Assembly: GCF_022410535.1 (NCBI RefSeq)
Contig: NZ_JAKNBL010000001.1
Span: 124,001-188,000, forward strand
Direction of reading: 5' to 3'
DNA length: 64,000 nt
DNA from: Pelotomaculum terephthalicicum JT
GTDB lineage: Bacteria; Bacillota; Desulfotomaculia; Desulfotomaculales; Pelotomaculaceae
The notes under the pieces are model-generated. The model saw only the letters and a list, made by a program, of their open reading frames with translations. It was not told the DNA's origin and searched no databases. Of this stretch, positions 16,399 to 25,646 are shown piece by piece (the stretch's first letter is position 1; every line of letters starts with the position of its first letter). The translations under genes were made by a program, and so were the position numbers.

Positions 16399-17790
16399 AT
16401 GGACAAAAACGATATAATGCCGTTTCACTTATTTAATCATCAGGGCAACCACTATATGATAAATATTGAAAACATGCGCGCAAGCTCTGTAGAAGAGATA
16501 GACGCCCAAACCCTTAACATGATTGTCACTGAGCCAAAAGTGTCATTGACTGCCGGCCTGGAAGCAGACCTTAAAAGGCTCGAATTAATTTTTGAGGCAG
16601 GAGAGAAAAGCAGAAAAACCGCAAGAAGAGAATCCTTTTCCCTTGTCAAAATGATGCTCTTCCTGACCCAATCTTGTAATCTTAAGTGCACATACTGTTA
16701 TGGAGACGGCGGGAAATACGGCGCCGGAGGCAGCATGGATGAAAAGACCGCCTTTCAGGCCGTGGACTGGCTGCTGGAGCAATCGGGTAAAATGAAAAAA
16801 CTGCACATCTGCTTCTTGGGAGGGGAACCTTTGCTAAAATTCCCTCTGATGAAAGCAGTCGTGGATTACGCCGAAAAAAGAGTTCCGGAGGCGGAAAAGG
16901 AGGTCGATTTTGAGGTTATCACCAATGCCACCCTTTTGGATGACGAAAAAATCACCTTCATAAAAGAACACGGGCTATCCGTTGCCGTCAGTTTTGACGG
17001 CCCCAAGGCGGTGCAAGACGCTCAGCGGCCCTACGCAAACGGCGAAGGATCTTATGATTCCACCGTGCCCAAAATAAAAAAGCTGCTCGCAGTATTGCCC
17101 GAAGCCTCCGCCCACGCCGTAATCGTCGGGGATACCGGTCCCCAACTCGTCAAAGAAGCGCTGCAAAAAATCGGTTTTGCGGAAATAACCATTACGCCGG
17201 CCTCTAAATCCCTTTTTGCAGCAGAACCGGGCAAAACAAACCCGGCGCGGGACACTTGGCATCTCCTGCGGGAGTTGGAACAAGAGTCGGAAACATGGAT
17301 ACGCCTTACCCGAAGCAGAGATGCCGCGGCGTTGCGGAGCCTCATGACTAGGAGCGGATTATATCAAGGGCTGATTTCCCTGCTTCATAATCGCAAAAGA
17401 CTTTATGCCTGTGATGCCGGCCTAAGGGTTGCAGGTGTTTCCTGTGCCGGGGATGTGTATTTGTGCCACCGTTTCGTGGGTAGGGACGAGTATAAATTGG
17501 GCAGTATCTTCGCCAAAGACCTGAACAGAGAAGTATATCAAAAAAGCCCTACGACAGACAATGCAGTTTGCGCCCCCTGCTTTGCCAGATATTACTGCGC
17601 GGGTGGCTGCAAGCATGATCACGCGGGTTCCACCGGATCGGCGGCATTGCCGTCAGAGGACCTGTGCCGGCTGAGATGCCGGGAACTTGAGCTGGCGGCG
17701 GCCGTTATTTGCCGCCTGTCGCCTGAGGACCGGACTTTCCTTATCGAAAACCATATATTCACTCCCAAGCCATGCCCGCTTGATTTTTAG
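16399..17790 (+). CDS. Radical SAM/SPASM peptide maturase
   Basis: 463 residues. A short N-terminal RRE-like region lies at about 1-80. The radical SAM core has the C-x3-C-x2-C motif CNLKCTYCYG near 94, FLGGEPLL (GGE motif) near 139 and SFDGPK near 198. A C-terminal SPASM domain binds auxiliary Fe-S clusters through CDAG...CAGDVYLCHR and CAPCFARYYCAGGCKHDH...CRLRC. Enzymes of this type install thioether, C-C or ether crosslinks in ribosomal peptides. A short GAGAGGA ribosome site precedes the ATG. It is convergent with the leader-peptide gene 17894-18115, the likely substrate, whose core contains one cysteine. Confidence 0.9.
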   Translation: MDKNDIMPFHLFNHQGNHYMINIENMRASSVEEIDAQTLNMIVTEPKVSLTAGLEADLKRLELIFEAGEKSRKTARRESFSLVKMMLFLTQSCNLKCTYCYGDGGKYGAGGSMDEKTAFQAVDWLLEQSGKMKKLHICFLGGEPLLKFPLMKAVVDYAEKRVPEAEKEVDFEVITNATLLDDEKITFIKEHGLSVAVSFDGPKAVQDAQRPYANGEGSYDSTVPKIKKLLAVLPEASAHAVIVGDTGPQLVKEALQKIGFAEITITPASKSLFAAEPGKTNPARDTWHLLRELEQESETWIRLTRSRDAAALRSLMTRSGLYQGLISLLHNRKRLYACDAGLRVAGVSCAGDVYLCHRFVGRDEYKLGSIFAKDLNREVYQKSPTTDNAVCAPCFARYYCAGGCKHDHAGSTGSAALPSEDLCRLRCRELELAAAVICRLSPEDRTFLIENHIFTPKPCPLDF

Positions 17791-17814
17791 AAAGATGATT
17801 CAAAAAGCAATCCC

Positions 17815-17850
17815 GTATCACTATCAAAGTGGTACGGGATTGCTATTTAA
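17815..17850. terminator. Hairpin between SPASM gene and precursor gene
   Basis: GCAATCCCGTATCACT / AGTGGTACGGGATTGC: an imperfect but long stem at about 17811-17844, between the convergent SPASM maturase and precursor genes. It probably terminates both transcripts. Confidence 0.6.
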
Positions 17851-17893
17851 GTCAGATTTTTAGAAATGTTAATGCTTAACTACAACTCAAATT

Positions 17894-18115
17894 TTAACCA
17901 AACATTAATAAGCAGCCACCACCGGCCACAGCATCCAGTTCGTCATCACTTAACTCCGTTTGGACCCCCTTAATCTCTTCAGCCGTAAAATCAAAACCCG
18001 ATGCCTTCGCGAACGCCAGGCGGGCCTCAGAATCTTTACATTCCTTTACCTTTTGGGCAAACGCCTCATCTGTCTTGACTTTTTCAATAAACTTCTTTGC
18101 CGATTCAACACTCAT
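17894..18115 (-). CDS. Nif11/NHLP-type RiPP precursor with very short core
   Basis: 73 residues. Residues 1-60 form a Nif11-like leader (MSVESAKKFIEKVKTDEAF, FAKASGFDF, TAEEI). It ends in the canonical cleavage region ELSDDELDAVAGG, after which only GCLLMFG remains. A C39 peptidase cutting after Gly-Gly would release a 6-7 residue core with one Cys. ATG 18115 has an almost perfect AAAGGAGGTGAT ribosome site (18120-18131), stronger than that of its neighbours, as expected for a precursor. It lies next to two maturases, a metallopeptidase-like gene and the exporter. The single cysteine is the obvious target for a radical SAM thioether. The mature product is unknown. Confidence 0.92.
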   Translation of the reverse strand: MSVESAKKFIEKVKTDEAFAQKVKECKDSEARLAFAKASGFDFTAEEIKGVQTELSDDELDAVAGGGCLLMFG

Positions 18116-18184
18116 TTTATCACCTCCTTTACTTTTCAAAAGTTAATACGTCGGACCCTTTAAGGTATTACATATTAAAACGTT

Positions 18185-19261
18185 TTATAGTAATTTTTCC
18201 TTTATGCCCTCGGATGCCAGCTCAATTAAATTCATCTTAGACATGGCCAGCAACATTCTATATTTTCCCTCACCCTGATAAACTCCCGGGACATACTTTT
18301 CACTGTAGGTTTCCAGATTCTGGGCCGCATTTTTAATATAAGACTTTAACGCCTCAAAAGCCGCGCCGGATAATTCCTTGTTTTTTAAGTAATTAACCAG
18401 CCTTCCGCCTGAACGAAAAGCAGGATAATTTTCCAGGCCCATGAAGCAGAGAAACCAGTGTGCTATGTACCTGCCCACGGCAGCAACGATACCCATGTAA
18501 TCGGCAATCAGCTCGTCCAGCAAATGGTCGCGGGCCGAGCCGAAAAAACGCAGCGTGCAGTAGTGCGTGGCTTCATGCTCCCGGCGAATGACCAGGGATA
18601 ACCGCCGCCACTCATCCCCGGCAATGCCCAGCATCCCGGCGGGAACATTACTGTATTCCATGTCGCTCAATATTATAAAAGTGTCCCGGTATAATTCCGG
18701 CTGAGATTTCATCTTTGCAAATTCCAATTCCCACAAAAAGTCCATGTTTTCTTCATAACCGTTGTCACTATGCCATTTTTCCTTATACTTTTTTACCCTG
18801 GCCCAATTGTTATAGCCTTTAATCATACACGCCCCCATGGACGGCGGTATCGATACAGGCTCGTTCTTGTAGAGAAACACACGTACCAGGGCCTCAAAAT
18901 CGTTTCTGTTTCCTACCTGGATTACTGGTATTCTGCCGGCAATTGTGCGGCAAAGATATACTTCCAGATGATCGGGTTCTTCCAGTTCAACCCCTGTCGC
19001 TCCCGGCATCGAGAGGGCGTCCATCCCTCTCCTGGTGGCCAGCTGATAATCGGAGTTTTTACTCATGCCTGCTTCAACCGGAAAATTAAGCTGCACCAGT
19101 TTTTTTTGCAGTACGGCCAGGGCGCCCAGCCGGGGAATATCCTTTATATACTCCTCCCAATCCGCCACAAAGAGTTCATCCGTCAAAGGAATCTCCCGCC
19201 ACGGTTTAACATGGGTATGATTGAAATGATTCTCTTTGAGAAACGACAATTGTTCTGGCAA
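18185..19261 (-). CDS. HExxH metallopeptidase-like protein of the RiPP cluster
   Basis: About 358 residues with a zinc-peptidase signature HEATH near the middle (RREHEATHYCTLRFFG) and a downstream acidic segment DELIADYMG that could supply the third ligand. No signal peptide or strong membrane segment is seen, so it should be cytoplasmic. TTG at 19261 is chosen: GAGGAG lies 8 nt upstream and this avoids overlap with the transporter gene. It sits between the exporter and the precursor gene and may trim the leader or core, or act in self-protection. I do not recognise a named family, and catalysis is inferred from the motif. Confidence 0.75.
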   Translation of the reverse strand: MPEQLSFLKENHFNHTHVKPWREIPLTDELFVADWEEYIKDIPRLGALAVLQKKLVQLNFPVEAGMSKNSDYQLATRRGMDALSMPGATGVELEEPDHLEVYLCRTIAGRIPVIQVGNRNDFEALVRVFLYKNEPVSIPPSMGACMIKGYNNWARVKKYKEKWHSDNGYEENMDFLWELEFAKMKSQPELYRDTFIILSDMEYSNVPAGMLGIAGDEWRRLSLVIRREHEATHYCTLRFFGSARDHLLDELIADYMGIVAAVGRYIAHWFLCFMGLENYPAFRSGGRLVNYLKNKELSGAAFEALKSYIKNAAQNLETYSEKYVPGVYQGEGKYRMLLAMSKMNLIELASEGIKEKLL

Positions 19262-19292
19262 TGCCCACACTCCTCTACTGTCAACGGCCGAC

Positions 19293-22004
19293 TTACGCCA
19301 GCTGCCGCCTGGCCAGATCGGCAAACACTCCGTTCATATTCATTAACTCTTCATATGGCCCGTCTTCAATAATTCTCCCTTTATCCATGACGATGATCCG
19401 GTCACAATTGACAATGGTGCTCAATCGGTGGGCAATTACGACTCTGGTAGCCTTCAGCTCGTCCAGACTCTGGCTGACTATGGCCTGAGTCTTGTTGTCC
19501 AGGGCGCTGGTAGCCTCGTCAAAATATATTATTTTAGGCCTGTTGACAATGGCGCGGGCGATCAGCAGCCGCTGCCGCTGGCCGCCGGACAGGGTGGTCG
19601 CCCCCTCGCTGAGGATGGTGTGCATGCCCATGGGCATCTCTTTTATGTCTCTGTCCAGCCCGACCATTTTTGCCGTTTCCCAGGCGTCATCAATGGTCAA
19701 GTTGGGATTGGACCCCACTATATTGGTGAATATATCCCCCGCCAGAAGCTTCCCGTTCTGGAGAACAACTCCCAGCTGCCGGCGCAGTTCGCGTATGTCC
19801 ACTTTCTCAATGTCATGCCCGCTGTAGTATATCCGGCCCGCTTCAGGTTTTTCAAAACCCAGCACAACCCTGAAAAGGGTGGACTTGCCGCTGCCCGAGG
19901 TCCCCACCAGCCCGACGTATTCCCCCTCTTTTATATGCAGGGACACGTCGTTGAGGATCAGCGGGCCGTCCTCCTTGTAGCGGAAATTAAGGTGGCTGAC
20001 CTCAATGGAACCGGAAAGTTCACCCGGATCGACCTTCGCTTCGTCGTACTCCGGCATTGCCTCCAATATGGGACCGGCCCGCTCAAAGAGGGGAACCACC
20101 CTGAATATCTCCACCAGTATTTGCGACAACTCAATCATGGCCACAAAAAAGCTGGTGAACGCCGCATTAAAAGCGATGAATTGACCGGGGGCCAAGGTGC
20201 TGGCTGTGGAAGCGGCCACGTTATAAAATATAACCATGGAAGCGACCACCGGAAAAACTGCATTGAATGTCTCCAACCAACTGCCGATAATCTCTTTATT
20301 GAAGGTAATTTTCCTCTGCCGGCTGAATTCCCCGGACCATTGGTAAAAAGCCCTGCTTTCGGCGCCGGCCACGCGAAATTTGGCCACTCCCCCGAAAAAC
20401 TGCAAAACCAATCCGGAGATTCTGTTTGAGATATCAACCACCTGCCGCTCATACCCGGTCATGATACGCCCTAAAGAGTACGTAACGGCAATTGCCAAAG
20501 CCAGTAAACAGACGGCCAGGACGGCCAGCTTAACATTATAGTAAAAAAGAAGGATTAAGTTAAAGAACGAAAATATGCTGGTGAGAATTGTCGCTACCAT
20601 GGTTTCCGACACAATTGTCCGGATCTGGGTAATGGCCATGGCCCGCATGGCCAGCTCCCCGGAAGTGTAATCTCTGAAAAAAGGCACCGGCAGGCTCAGG
20701 ACCCGGTCCCAGATCGCAGCCTGAATGGAACCGTCCATTTTTCCCAATATGCGCTGCATGGCAAAAGACCTGATCAGCTGAAAAAACATTGCGGCAACGG
20801 CGCTGGCTGCCAGGAAAAAGGCGACATGTATGAGCTGGACCTTTTCTCCCCCGGGAATAACGGTATCAAACACTATTCCCGTGGCGACAGGCACGACTAT
20901 GCCCAGCAGTCCGCCCAAAATCCCCATTAAGGACACCATTGCAAAGTCCTGCCGCCAGCAGTTTTCCCGTCCGAATACCAGAACGTCGGACAGCTTCATG
21001 GCCTTATCCGGAAAAGGGCGGTAGAAGGTGAAGGCAAAGGGCTTAACCTGGCGGGCTGTCTCAAAATCGACCCGGACCTTTATTTGACGGGCCGGATCAT
21101 GGATCTCGTACAGTCCCGGTGACAGGGGAATCAGCGCCACCGGCCGGCTGTCGTCCTCCAGGTAAGCCAGCAGGGGGCCGTTGTCCTGCTTCCACCACTC
21201 CTCTTTTAAAAGCACCTTGCGCAGCCGTACGCGAGACGCGTAGGCTATATCCCCCAGCGGGTCCTTTGAAGATTCCTTTCTGTCCTGCGGAGGCGGCACT
21301 ATTTTTAGTTTCAACGAATGACCTACCAGCCGGCAGGCGTCAAGGAGGTCATCGCCGGAAAATTCCTCCCCGACCGGAGCCGCTATTCCCGGCTGCACTG
21401 CGGCCAGCAGCCGGCGCAGGGCACTTTCCATCAAACGCCGGTCATTCTTAGACTTGTCGTGAAAGCGCCGATTATCCGCCCGCTCCCTTTCCCGGCGGCG
21501 GTCCAGGGCCGCCCTGACGGCGCGGCTGTGAAATTCGGCAAGGCCCGTCAGGGATCCTTCAGCACCGGTCTCTCCGACCCAAAACATCCCGCCGGACCAC
21601 ACAATGCCGGACGGCATGGCTGCAGCGGTACTTTCAGCAAGGGACCCGGCCCAGCGGCTGACGGCGCTTATAAAAACATCCCTTTGGTCCGGGTGGGCAG
21701 CGGCCTCCAAAAACCTTGCCCAGCTCAGTTGCAGCATATTAGTGCCGGTAAGACCTGTCGCCATCAGGCACAATGCTTGCTCATCGCCCTCGGGCCTGAC
21801 ACCCAAAAGTATATCTCCCGGCCCCGCTTCAAAAAGAAAGTCCCTCGCGCCAACCGCCTCACCGCCAGAAGCAAAGACGGTAAACACGGTCACCTTTCCA
21901 CGCTCTACCATCCATAAATACCCTGGATCGGTCATTAGAAAGGGCTTGTTTCCCTCCACCGCAATTGCCTTTCCTTCTTTTTGAAACACTTCCGGTACGG
22001 TCAC
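19293..22004 (-). CDS. NHLM-type ABC transporter (permease-ATPase, non-peptidase partner)
   Basis: About 903 residues. A large N-terminal cytoplasmic region (~390 residues) lacks a C39 peptidase. It is followed by an ABC exporter membrane domain with about six hydrophobic helices and a C-terminal ATPase with Walker A GTSGSGKST, signature LSGGQRQR and Walker B IIYFDEATSALD. This matches the second ABC protein of NHLM bacteriocin systems. It probably forms a heterodimeric exporter with the peptidase-containing protein encoded upstream. GTG at 22004, 9 nt after GGGGGGA, is preferred; the ATG at 22058 would overlap the preceding gene. Confidence 0.92.
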   Translation of the reverse strand: MTVPEVFQKEGKAIAVEGNKPFLMTDPGYLWMVERGKVTVFTVFASGGEAVGARDFLFEAGPGDILLGVRPEGDEQALCLMATGLTGTNMLQLSWARFLEAAAHPDQRDVFISAVSRWAGSLAESTAAAMPSGIVWSGGMFWVGETGAEGSLTGLAEFHSRAVRAALDRRRERERADNRRFHDKSKNDRRLMESALRRLLAAVQPGIAAPVGEEFSGDDLLDACRLVGHSLKLKIVPPPQDRKESSKDPLGDIAYASRVRLRKVLLKEEWWKQDNGPLLAYLEDDSRPVALIPLSPGLYEIHDPARQIKVRVDFETARQVKPFAFTFYRPFPDKAMKLSDVLVFGRENCWRQDFAMVSLMGILGGLLGIVVPVATGIVFDTVIPGGEKVQLIHVAFFLAASAVAAMFFQLIRSFAMQRILGKMDGSIQAAIWDRVLSLPVPFFRDYTSGELAMRAMAITQIRTIVSETMVATILTSIFSFFNLILLFYYNVKLAVLAVCLLALAIAVTYSLGRIMTGYERQVVDISNRISGLVLQFFGGVAKFRVAGAESRAFYQWSGEFSRQRKITFNKEIIGSWLETFNAVFPVVASMVIFYNVAASTASTLAPGQFIAFNAAFTSFFVAMIELSQILVEIFRVVPLFERAGPILEAMPEYDEAKVDPGELSGSIEVSHLNFRYKEDGPLILNDVSLHIKEGEYVGLVGTSGSGKSTLFRVVLGFEKPEAGRIYYSGHDIEKVDIRELRRQLGVVLQNGKLLAGDIFTNIVGSNPNLTIDDAWETAKMVGLDRDIKEMPMGMHTILSEGATTLSGGQRQRLLIARAIVNRPKIIYFDEATSALDNKTQAIVSQSLDELKATRVVIAHRLSTIVNCDRIIVMDKGRIIEDGPYEELMNMNGVFADLARRQLA

Positions 22005-22032
22005 AGGATCACTTCCCCCCTTCAACAGTCTC

Positions 22033-24198
22033 CTAGGCTGTACTGATGAGCTCGGCATAATATCCGCCTGTTTGCATCAGCTCTTCGTGGCTGCCGCGCT
22101 GCACAATTTTCCCTCTGTCCAAGACTATAATTTCATCGCAATCCCGGATGGTGCTGAGGCGGTGGGCCACAATCACACAGGTGCAGCCCCTGCGCCTGAT
22201 GCTCTCGTCCACCAGTTTCTCGGTCAGGGGGTCCAGGGCGCTGGTGGCCTCATCCATTACCAGGATGGACGGGTTGCCGGCCAGGGCGCGGGCGATTTCC
22301 AGCCTCTGCCTCTGCCCGCCGCTAAAATTGCTTCCCCCTTCGCTCAGCATGCTGTCGTAGCCGCCCGGCCTGCAGGTAATATCATCGTGAATGCAGGCGT
22401 CCTTTGCCGCACGGACAAGGTCAAGCTCAGCAATGGTTTCGTCCCAAAGGGTAATATTGTCCCGGATTGTTCCCTGAAACATGGAAATGTCCTGGTCAAC
22501 CATGGCCAGTGAACTGGTAAGCACCACCCGGGGGATATCTTGCCTGGCCTGCCCGTCGAATAATATCGCCCCGGACCACGGTTTAAACAAGCCTGTGATC
22601 ATTTTGGCCACTGTGGACTTGCCGCTGCCCGACCCCCCCACCAGGGCCACCCTCTGCCCCGGCTTTAACAGCAGGTTAAAGTCTTCTATCAGGGGCGGCT
22701 CCAGCGGGCTGTAGCCAAAGCTTACCTTCCGAAGCTCGACATATCCGGCAAGCTTCCGGTAGGTCCCATCCGGAGTATCTTCTTGAATATCTGCCCGGGC
22801 CTGCTCATCAACCGGGTATTTCAGCACATCGTCCAGGCGGCACATATCAGCATTCATCTCCTGTAATTGCACGCCCAATCCCACCAGTCCGATAACAGGC
22901 GTCATAAAGCTGGCCATCAGGCTTTGAAAGGCCACCAGTCCGCCTATGGTCAATCCCCCGTTTAAAATTATGAAGCCGCCTATAATCAGAACCACTGCGT
23001 TGGTCAAAGCGGACAGGAATACAGGAATGGCCGAAAGGTACTGGTTGGTAACACCCATCTGCTGTTCCGCGTTTAACGCCTTGGCCTGGTACCCCGACCA
23101 CTTGGCGAAAAAATCTGATTCAGACCCGGTGGCTTTCAGGGTTTCAATAACCTGCAGTCCCGACATGGCCGCGCCGATAATCTTTCCGCGGTCCTGCTGG
23201 AGCTTCCGGTTCAGGTCCACCCTCTTTGCCGACACATATCTCAGGTAGAGTATGTTAACAATGGCCACGGCCACCCCCACCAGCGACAGCGGCAGGCTGT
23301 ACTGAACCATCAGGACGAAGTAAAAAACAATCATGATCAGGTTAAGGGCATTAGTGGCCAACTGGCCGGACAGCAGCATGGCCACTTTGTCGTTGCTCTG
23401 CATGCGGGAGCTGATATCGCCCGCATAACGCTGGCTGAAGAACTCCACCGGCAGGCGGAGCACATGCCATAGAAACTGCCCCGAGGTGGTCAGGGCAATT
23501 TTGGTCTGAAGCTTTAAGAGGTAATATTTTTGCATCCAGGTCAGAATCCCCCGCAGCAGACCTGTCAGGCTCATGCCCAGCAGGAGGGGGACCAGCCAGG
23601 TTTGCCTGTTGGCCAGCAATATGTCATCAACGAATATTTTGGAAAACACCGGAATAAGCAGGCCGGGCATAACCAGAGCCAGCCCAACCAGGATAACGTA
23701 GGTAAGGGCGATTTCCGACCCCTTCAGCCTTTTCTTTAAGGCGGTTACCATACTGGGCTTTTCTCCGCCTTTTATGAAATCCGGACCAGGGTTGAAGGCC
23801 ATTACCACCCCGGTAAAGGACTGGTCGAATTCCTCTTCCGAAACTGTTCTTGGCCCCATTGCGGGATCGTTAAGAAACACCTTCCCGTTTTGAAACCCCT
23901 CCAGCACCAGAAAGTGATTGAAATTCCAGTGAATGATCAGGGGAAACTCCATTTTTTTTACGGAATCGGGCTCTTGCCGGTACCCCTTTGCTTCCAGCCC
24001 GTATTTTCTGGCCGCCTTCAGCACGTTGCTGGCCTTGCTGCCGTCGCGGGAAACCCCGCAGTCCAGGCGAAGCTCTTCAAGAGGTATGTATCTCCCCCAG
24101 TACGCCAGGATCATGGCCAGGGAAGCAACCCCGCACTCCACCGCCTCCATCTGCAGCACGGTGGGCACCTTGACCCGTTGTTGCCGTTTTTCCTTCAT
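22033..24198 (-). CDS. NHLM-type peptidase-containing ABC transporter (C39)
   Basis: About 721 residues. The N-terminal C39 peptidase domain has the catalytic Cys in VECGVASLAM, His in NHFLVLEG and Asp in NDPAMG. It is followed by a six-helix exporter domain and an ATPase (Walker A GGSGSGKST, signature FSGGQRQR, Walker B LVMDEATSALD). Such proteins cut leader peptides after a double glycine while exporting the core across the membrane. The leader peptide at 17894-18115 ends in the matching AVAGG. The ATG 24198 is preceded by GGGGGT. It lies between the HlyD adaptor and the second ABC gene. Confidence 0.94.
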   Translation of the reverse strand: MKEKRQQRVKVPTVLQMEAVECGVASLAMILAYWGRYIPLEELRLDCGVSRDGSKASNVLKAARKYGLEAKGYRQEPDSVKKMEFPLIIHWNFNHFLVLEGFQNGKVFLNDPAMGPRTVSEEEFDQSFTGVVMAFNPGPDFIKGGEKPSMVTALKKRLKGSEIALTYVILVGLALVMPGLLIPVFSKIFVDDILLANRQTWLVPLLLGMSLTGLLRGILTWMQKYYLLKLQTKIALTTSGQFLWHVLRLPVEFFSQRYAGDISSRMQSNDKVAMLLSGQLATNALNLIMIVFYFVLMVQYSLPLSLVGVAVAIVNILYLRYVSAKRVDLNRKLQQDRGKIIGAAMSGLQVIETLKATGSESDFFAKWSGYQAKALNAEQQMGVTNQYLSAIPVFLSALTNAVVLIIGGFIILNGGLTIGGLVAFQSLMASFMTPVIGLVGLGVQLQEMNADMCRLDDVLKYPVDEQARADIQEDTPDGTYRKLAGYVELRKVSFGYSPLEPPLIEDFNLLLKPGQRVALVGGSGSGKSTVAKMITGLFKPWSGAILFDGQARQDIPRVVLTSSLAMVDQDISMFQGTIRDNITLWDETIAELDLVRAAKDACIHDDITCRPGGYDSMLSEGGSNFSGGQRQRLEIARALAGNPSILVMDEATSALDPLTEKLVDESIRRRGCTCVIVAHRLSTIRDCDEIIVLDRGKIVQRGSHEELMQTGGYYAELISTA

Positions 24199-24224
24199 CA
24201 CCAATACCCCCGTCCGCCAGCCAA

Positions 24225-25616
24225 TCAGTAAATTGAGAGGGCTTTCTTAGCCATTGGTACCACCATGCTGATCGGCCGCCGCTCACTTACTGACACTGTA
24301 CCGGCACAAAATGTGCCGCTGTTTATTTTCAGCGGCGGCCCCTTTGATGAAGACCACTTATAGCCGCTCACGGTGCTCTCGTCTGTAATTACGTCAATAT
24401 GCACCTCCAGCGGGGAGCCCTCTTCGGACAGCCTGGACACAAGTTCCCGGCTTCCCAGGGAAGTCATCATTCCCTGGGCGGTGGCGGGGTATTCGGAAAC
24501 CGAAACCACCCTGCCCAGCATAAATCCGTATTCTTCCTTTTTAACCGTGCTGGGGCTGATCTGGGCCTCCATGCCCGGCTTGATATTTTTGCCCTCTTCG
24601 GCCTTAACATAAAGAACCACTTCCAAATTAATCGTATTTCCCATACGCTCCAGGCTGACCAGATTCGCCCCCGGCGCAATCATGTCTCCTTTCCTGGCCT
24701 GTACCTCCAGTACCCGGCCGTCGACCCGCGAAACAACTTCCGTCTTCAAATTGAGGTCGTCCTGCAGTTGACTGATTTTCTTTTCGGTTTCAACTATCTT
24801 CATCGCCTTTGTGGTGACGAACTGCTCCTCCAGGAGCTGCACGTTAAGCTGCGCCTGCTGCAGTTTTTCTTTATAGGTAATGATAGTTTCCTGCCACTCT
24901 CCAGCCGACAGCTTGGCCAGCTCCTCCTCCGCCGTCCGGACCTCCAGGCGGGCCAGCTCCAGGTCCTTTCTGGCATTAGTCAACTCAATTTCGGTAACCG
25001 CGCCGTTTTTATACAGATTGTCAAGCTTATCTACATAGTCCTGCTTATTTTTTTCGTTGACCCGGGCCTGCTCCAGGCTGATCTTAGCGCTCTCTATTTC
25101 ATATTGTCTTCCCGATACCGCGCTTTTATAGTTGGCCTCTTCGTACGGCAAAGACGACCTGGCCTCTTTAATTCTTCTAATCAAGTCGTACAGATCGGAC
25201 AGGTCCGACCCCAGGTCTCCTTCGTTCGGGTTGGCATCTGATACTTCAAGCTTTTTCAGACGCTCAAGCCCGGCCTTCAGGTCGTTGATCTGCGTAACCA
25301 GATCAGGCTGCTCGATCCTTGCCACCACGTCGCCCCTTTTCACTACATCACCCACCGAAACTCTTAAATCAGAAATCTGCCCGCCCGCGGGATGAGCTAT
25401 ATTGTACATTCCGAAACTCTTAATAATAATGCCCTGCCCGTTAACCTTGAGCGGCACTCTGCCCAGGATGCCCCATAAGAGGGACGTGGCCAGGATACAG
25501 CCAATAGCGATCAGGGCATACCATGCCCGCGGAGTGGTTACCGAAAACAGCTGGTCGAGCTGCTCCGGAGACGAAAGCCTCTCCAGCGACACCTTGCGAA
25601 AAATTCCTCCGCTCAA
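24225..25616 (-). CDS. NHLM-type HlyD-family secretion adaptor
   Basis: About 463 residues: a short N-terminal cytoplasmic region, one transmembrane helix (ALIAIGCILATSLLWGIL near 40), a split lipoyl/barrel-sandwich domain and a long alpha-helical hairpin (about 120-290, rich in E/K/Q and predicted coiled coil), then a beta-barrel domain. This is the membrane-fusion partner of the ABC exporter encoded downstream. TTG start at about 25616, with AGGAGG 7 nt away. In a monoderm it would bridge the membrane and cell wall. Gene order and spacing (20 nt to the C39 transporter) indicate one operon. Confidence 0.9.
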   Translation of the reverse strand: MSGGIFRKVSLERLSSPEQLDQLFSVTTPRAWYALIAIGCILATSLLWGILGRVPLKVNGQGIIIKSFGMYNIAHPAGGQISDLRVSVGDVVKRGDVVARIEQPDLVTQINDLKAGLERLKKLEVSDANPNEGDLGSDLSDLYDLIRRIKEARSSLPYEEANYKSAVSGRQYEIESAKISLEQARVNEKNKQDYVDKLDNLYKNGAVTEIELTNARKDLELARLEVRTAEEELAKLSAGEWQETIITYKEKLQQAQLNVQLLEEQFVTTKAMKIVETEKKISQLQDDLNLKTEVVSRVDGRVLEVQARKGDMIAPGANLVSLERMGNTINLEVVLYVKAEEGKNIKPGMEAQISPSTVKKEEYGFMLGRVVSVSEYPATAQGMMTSLGSRELVSRLSEEGSPLEVHIDVITDESTVSGYKWSSSKGPPLKINSGTFCAGTVSVSERRPISMVVPMAKKALSIY

Positions 25617-25646
25617 CCGCGAACCTCCTCTCAAAACACCGGGGTT

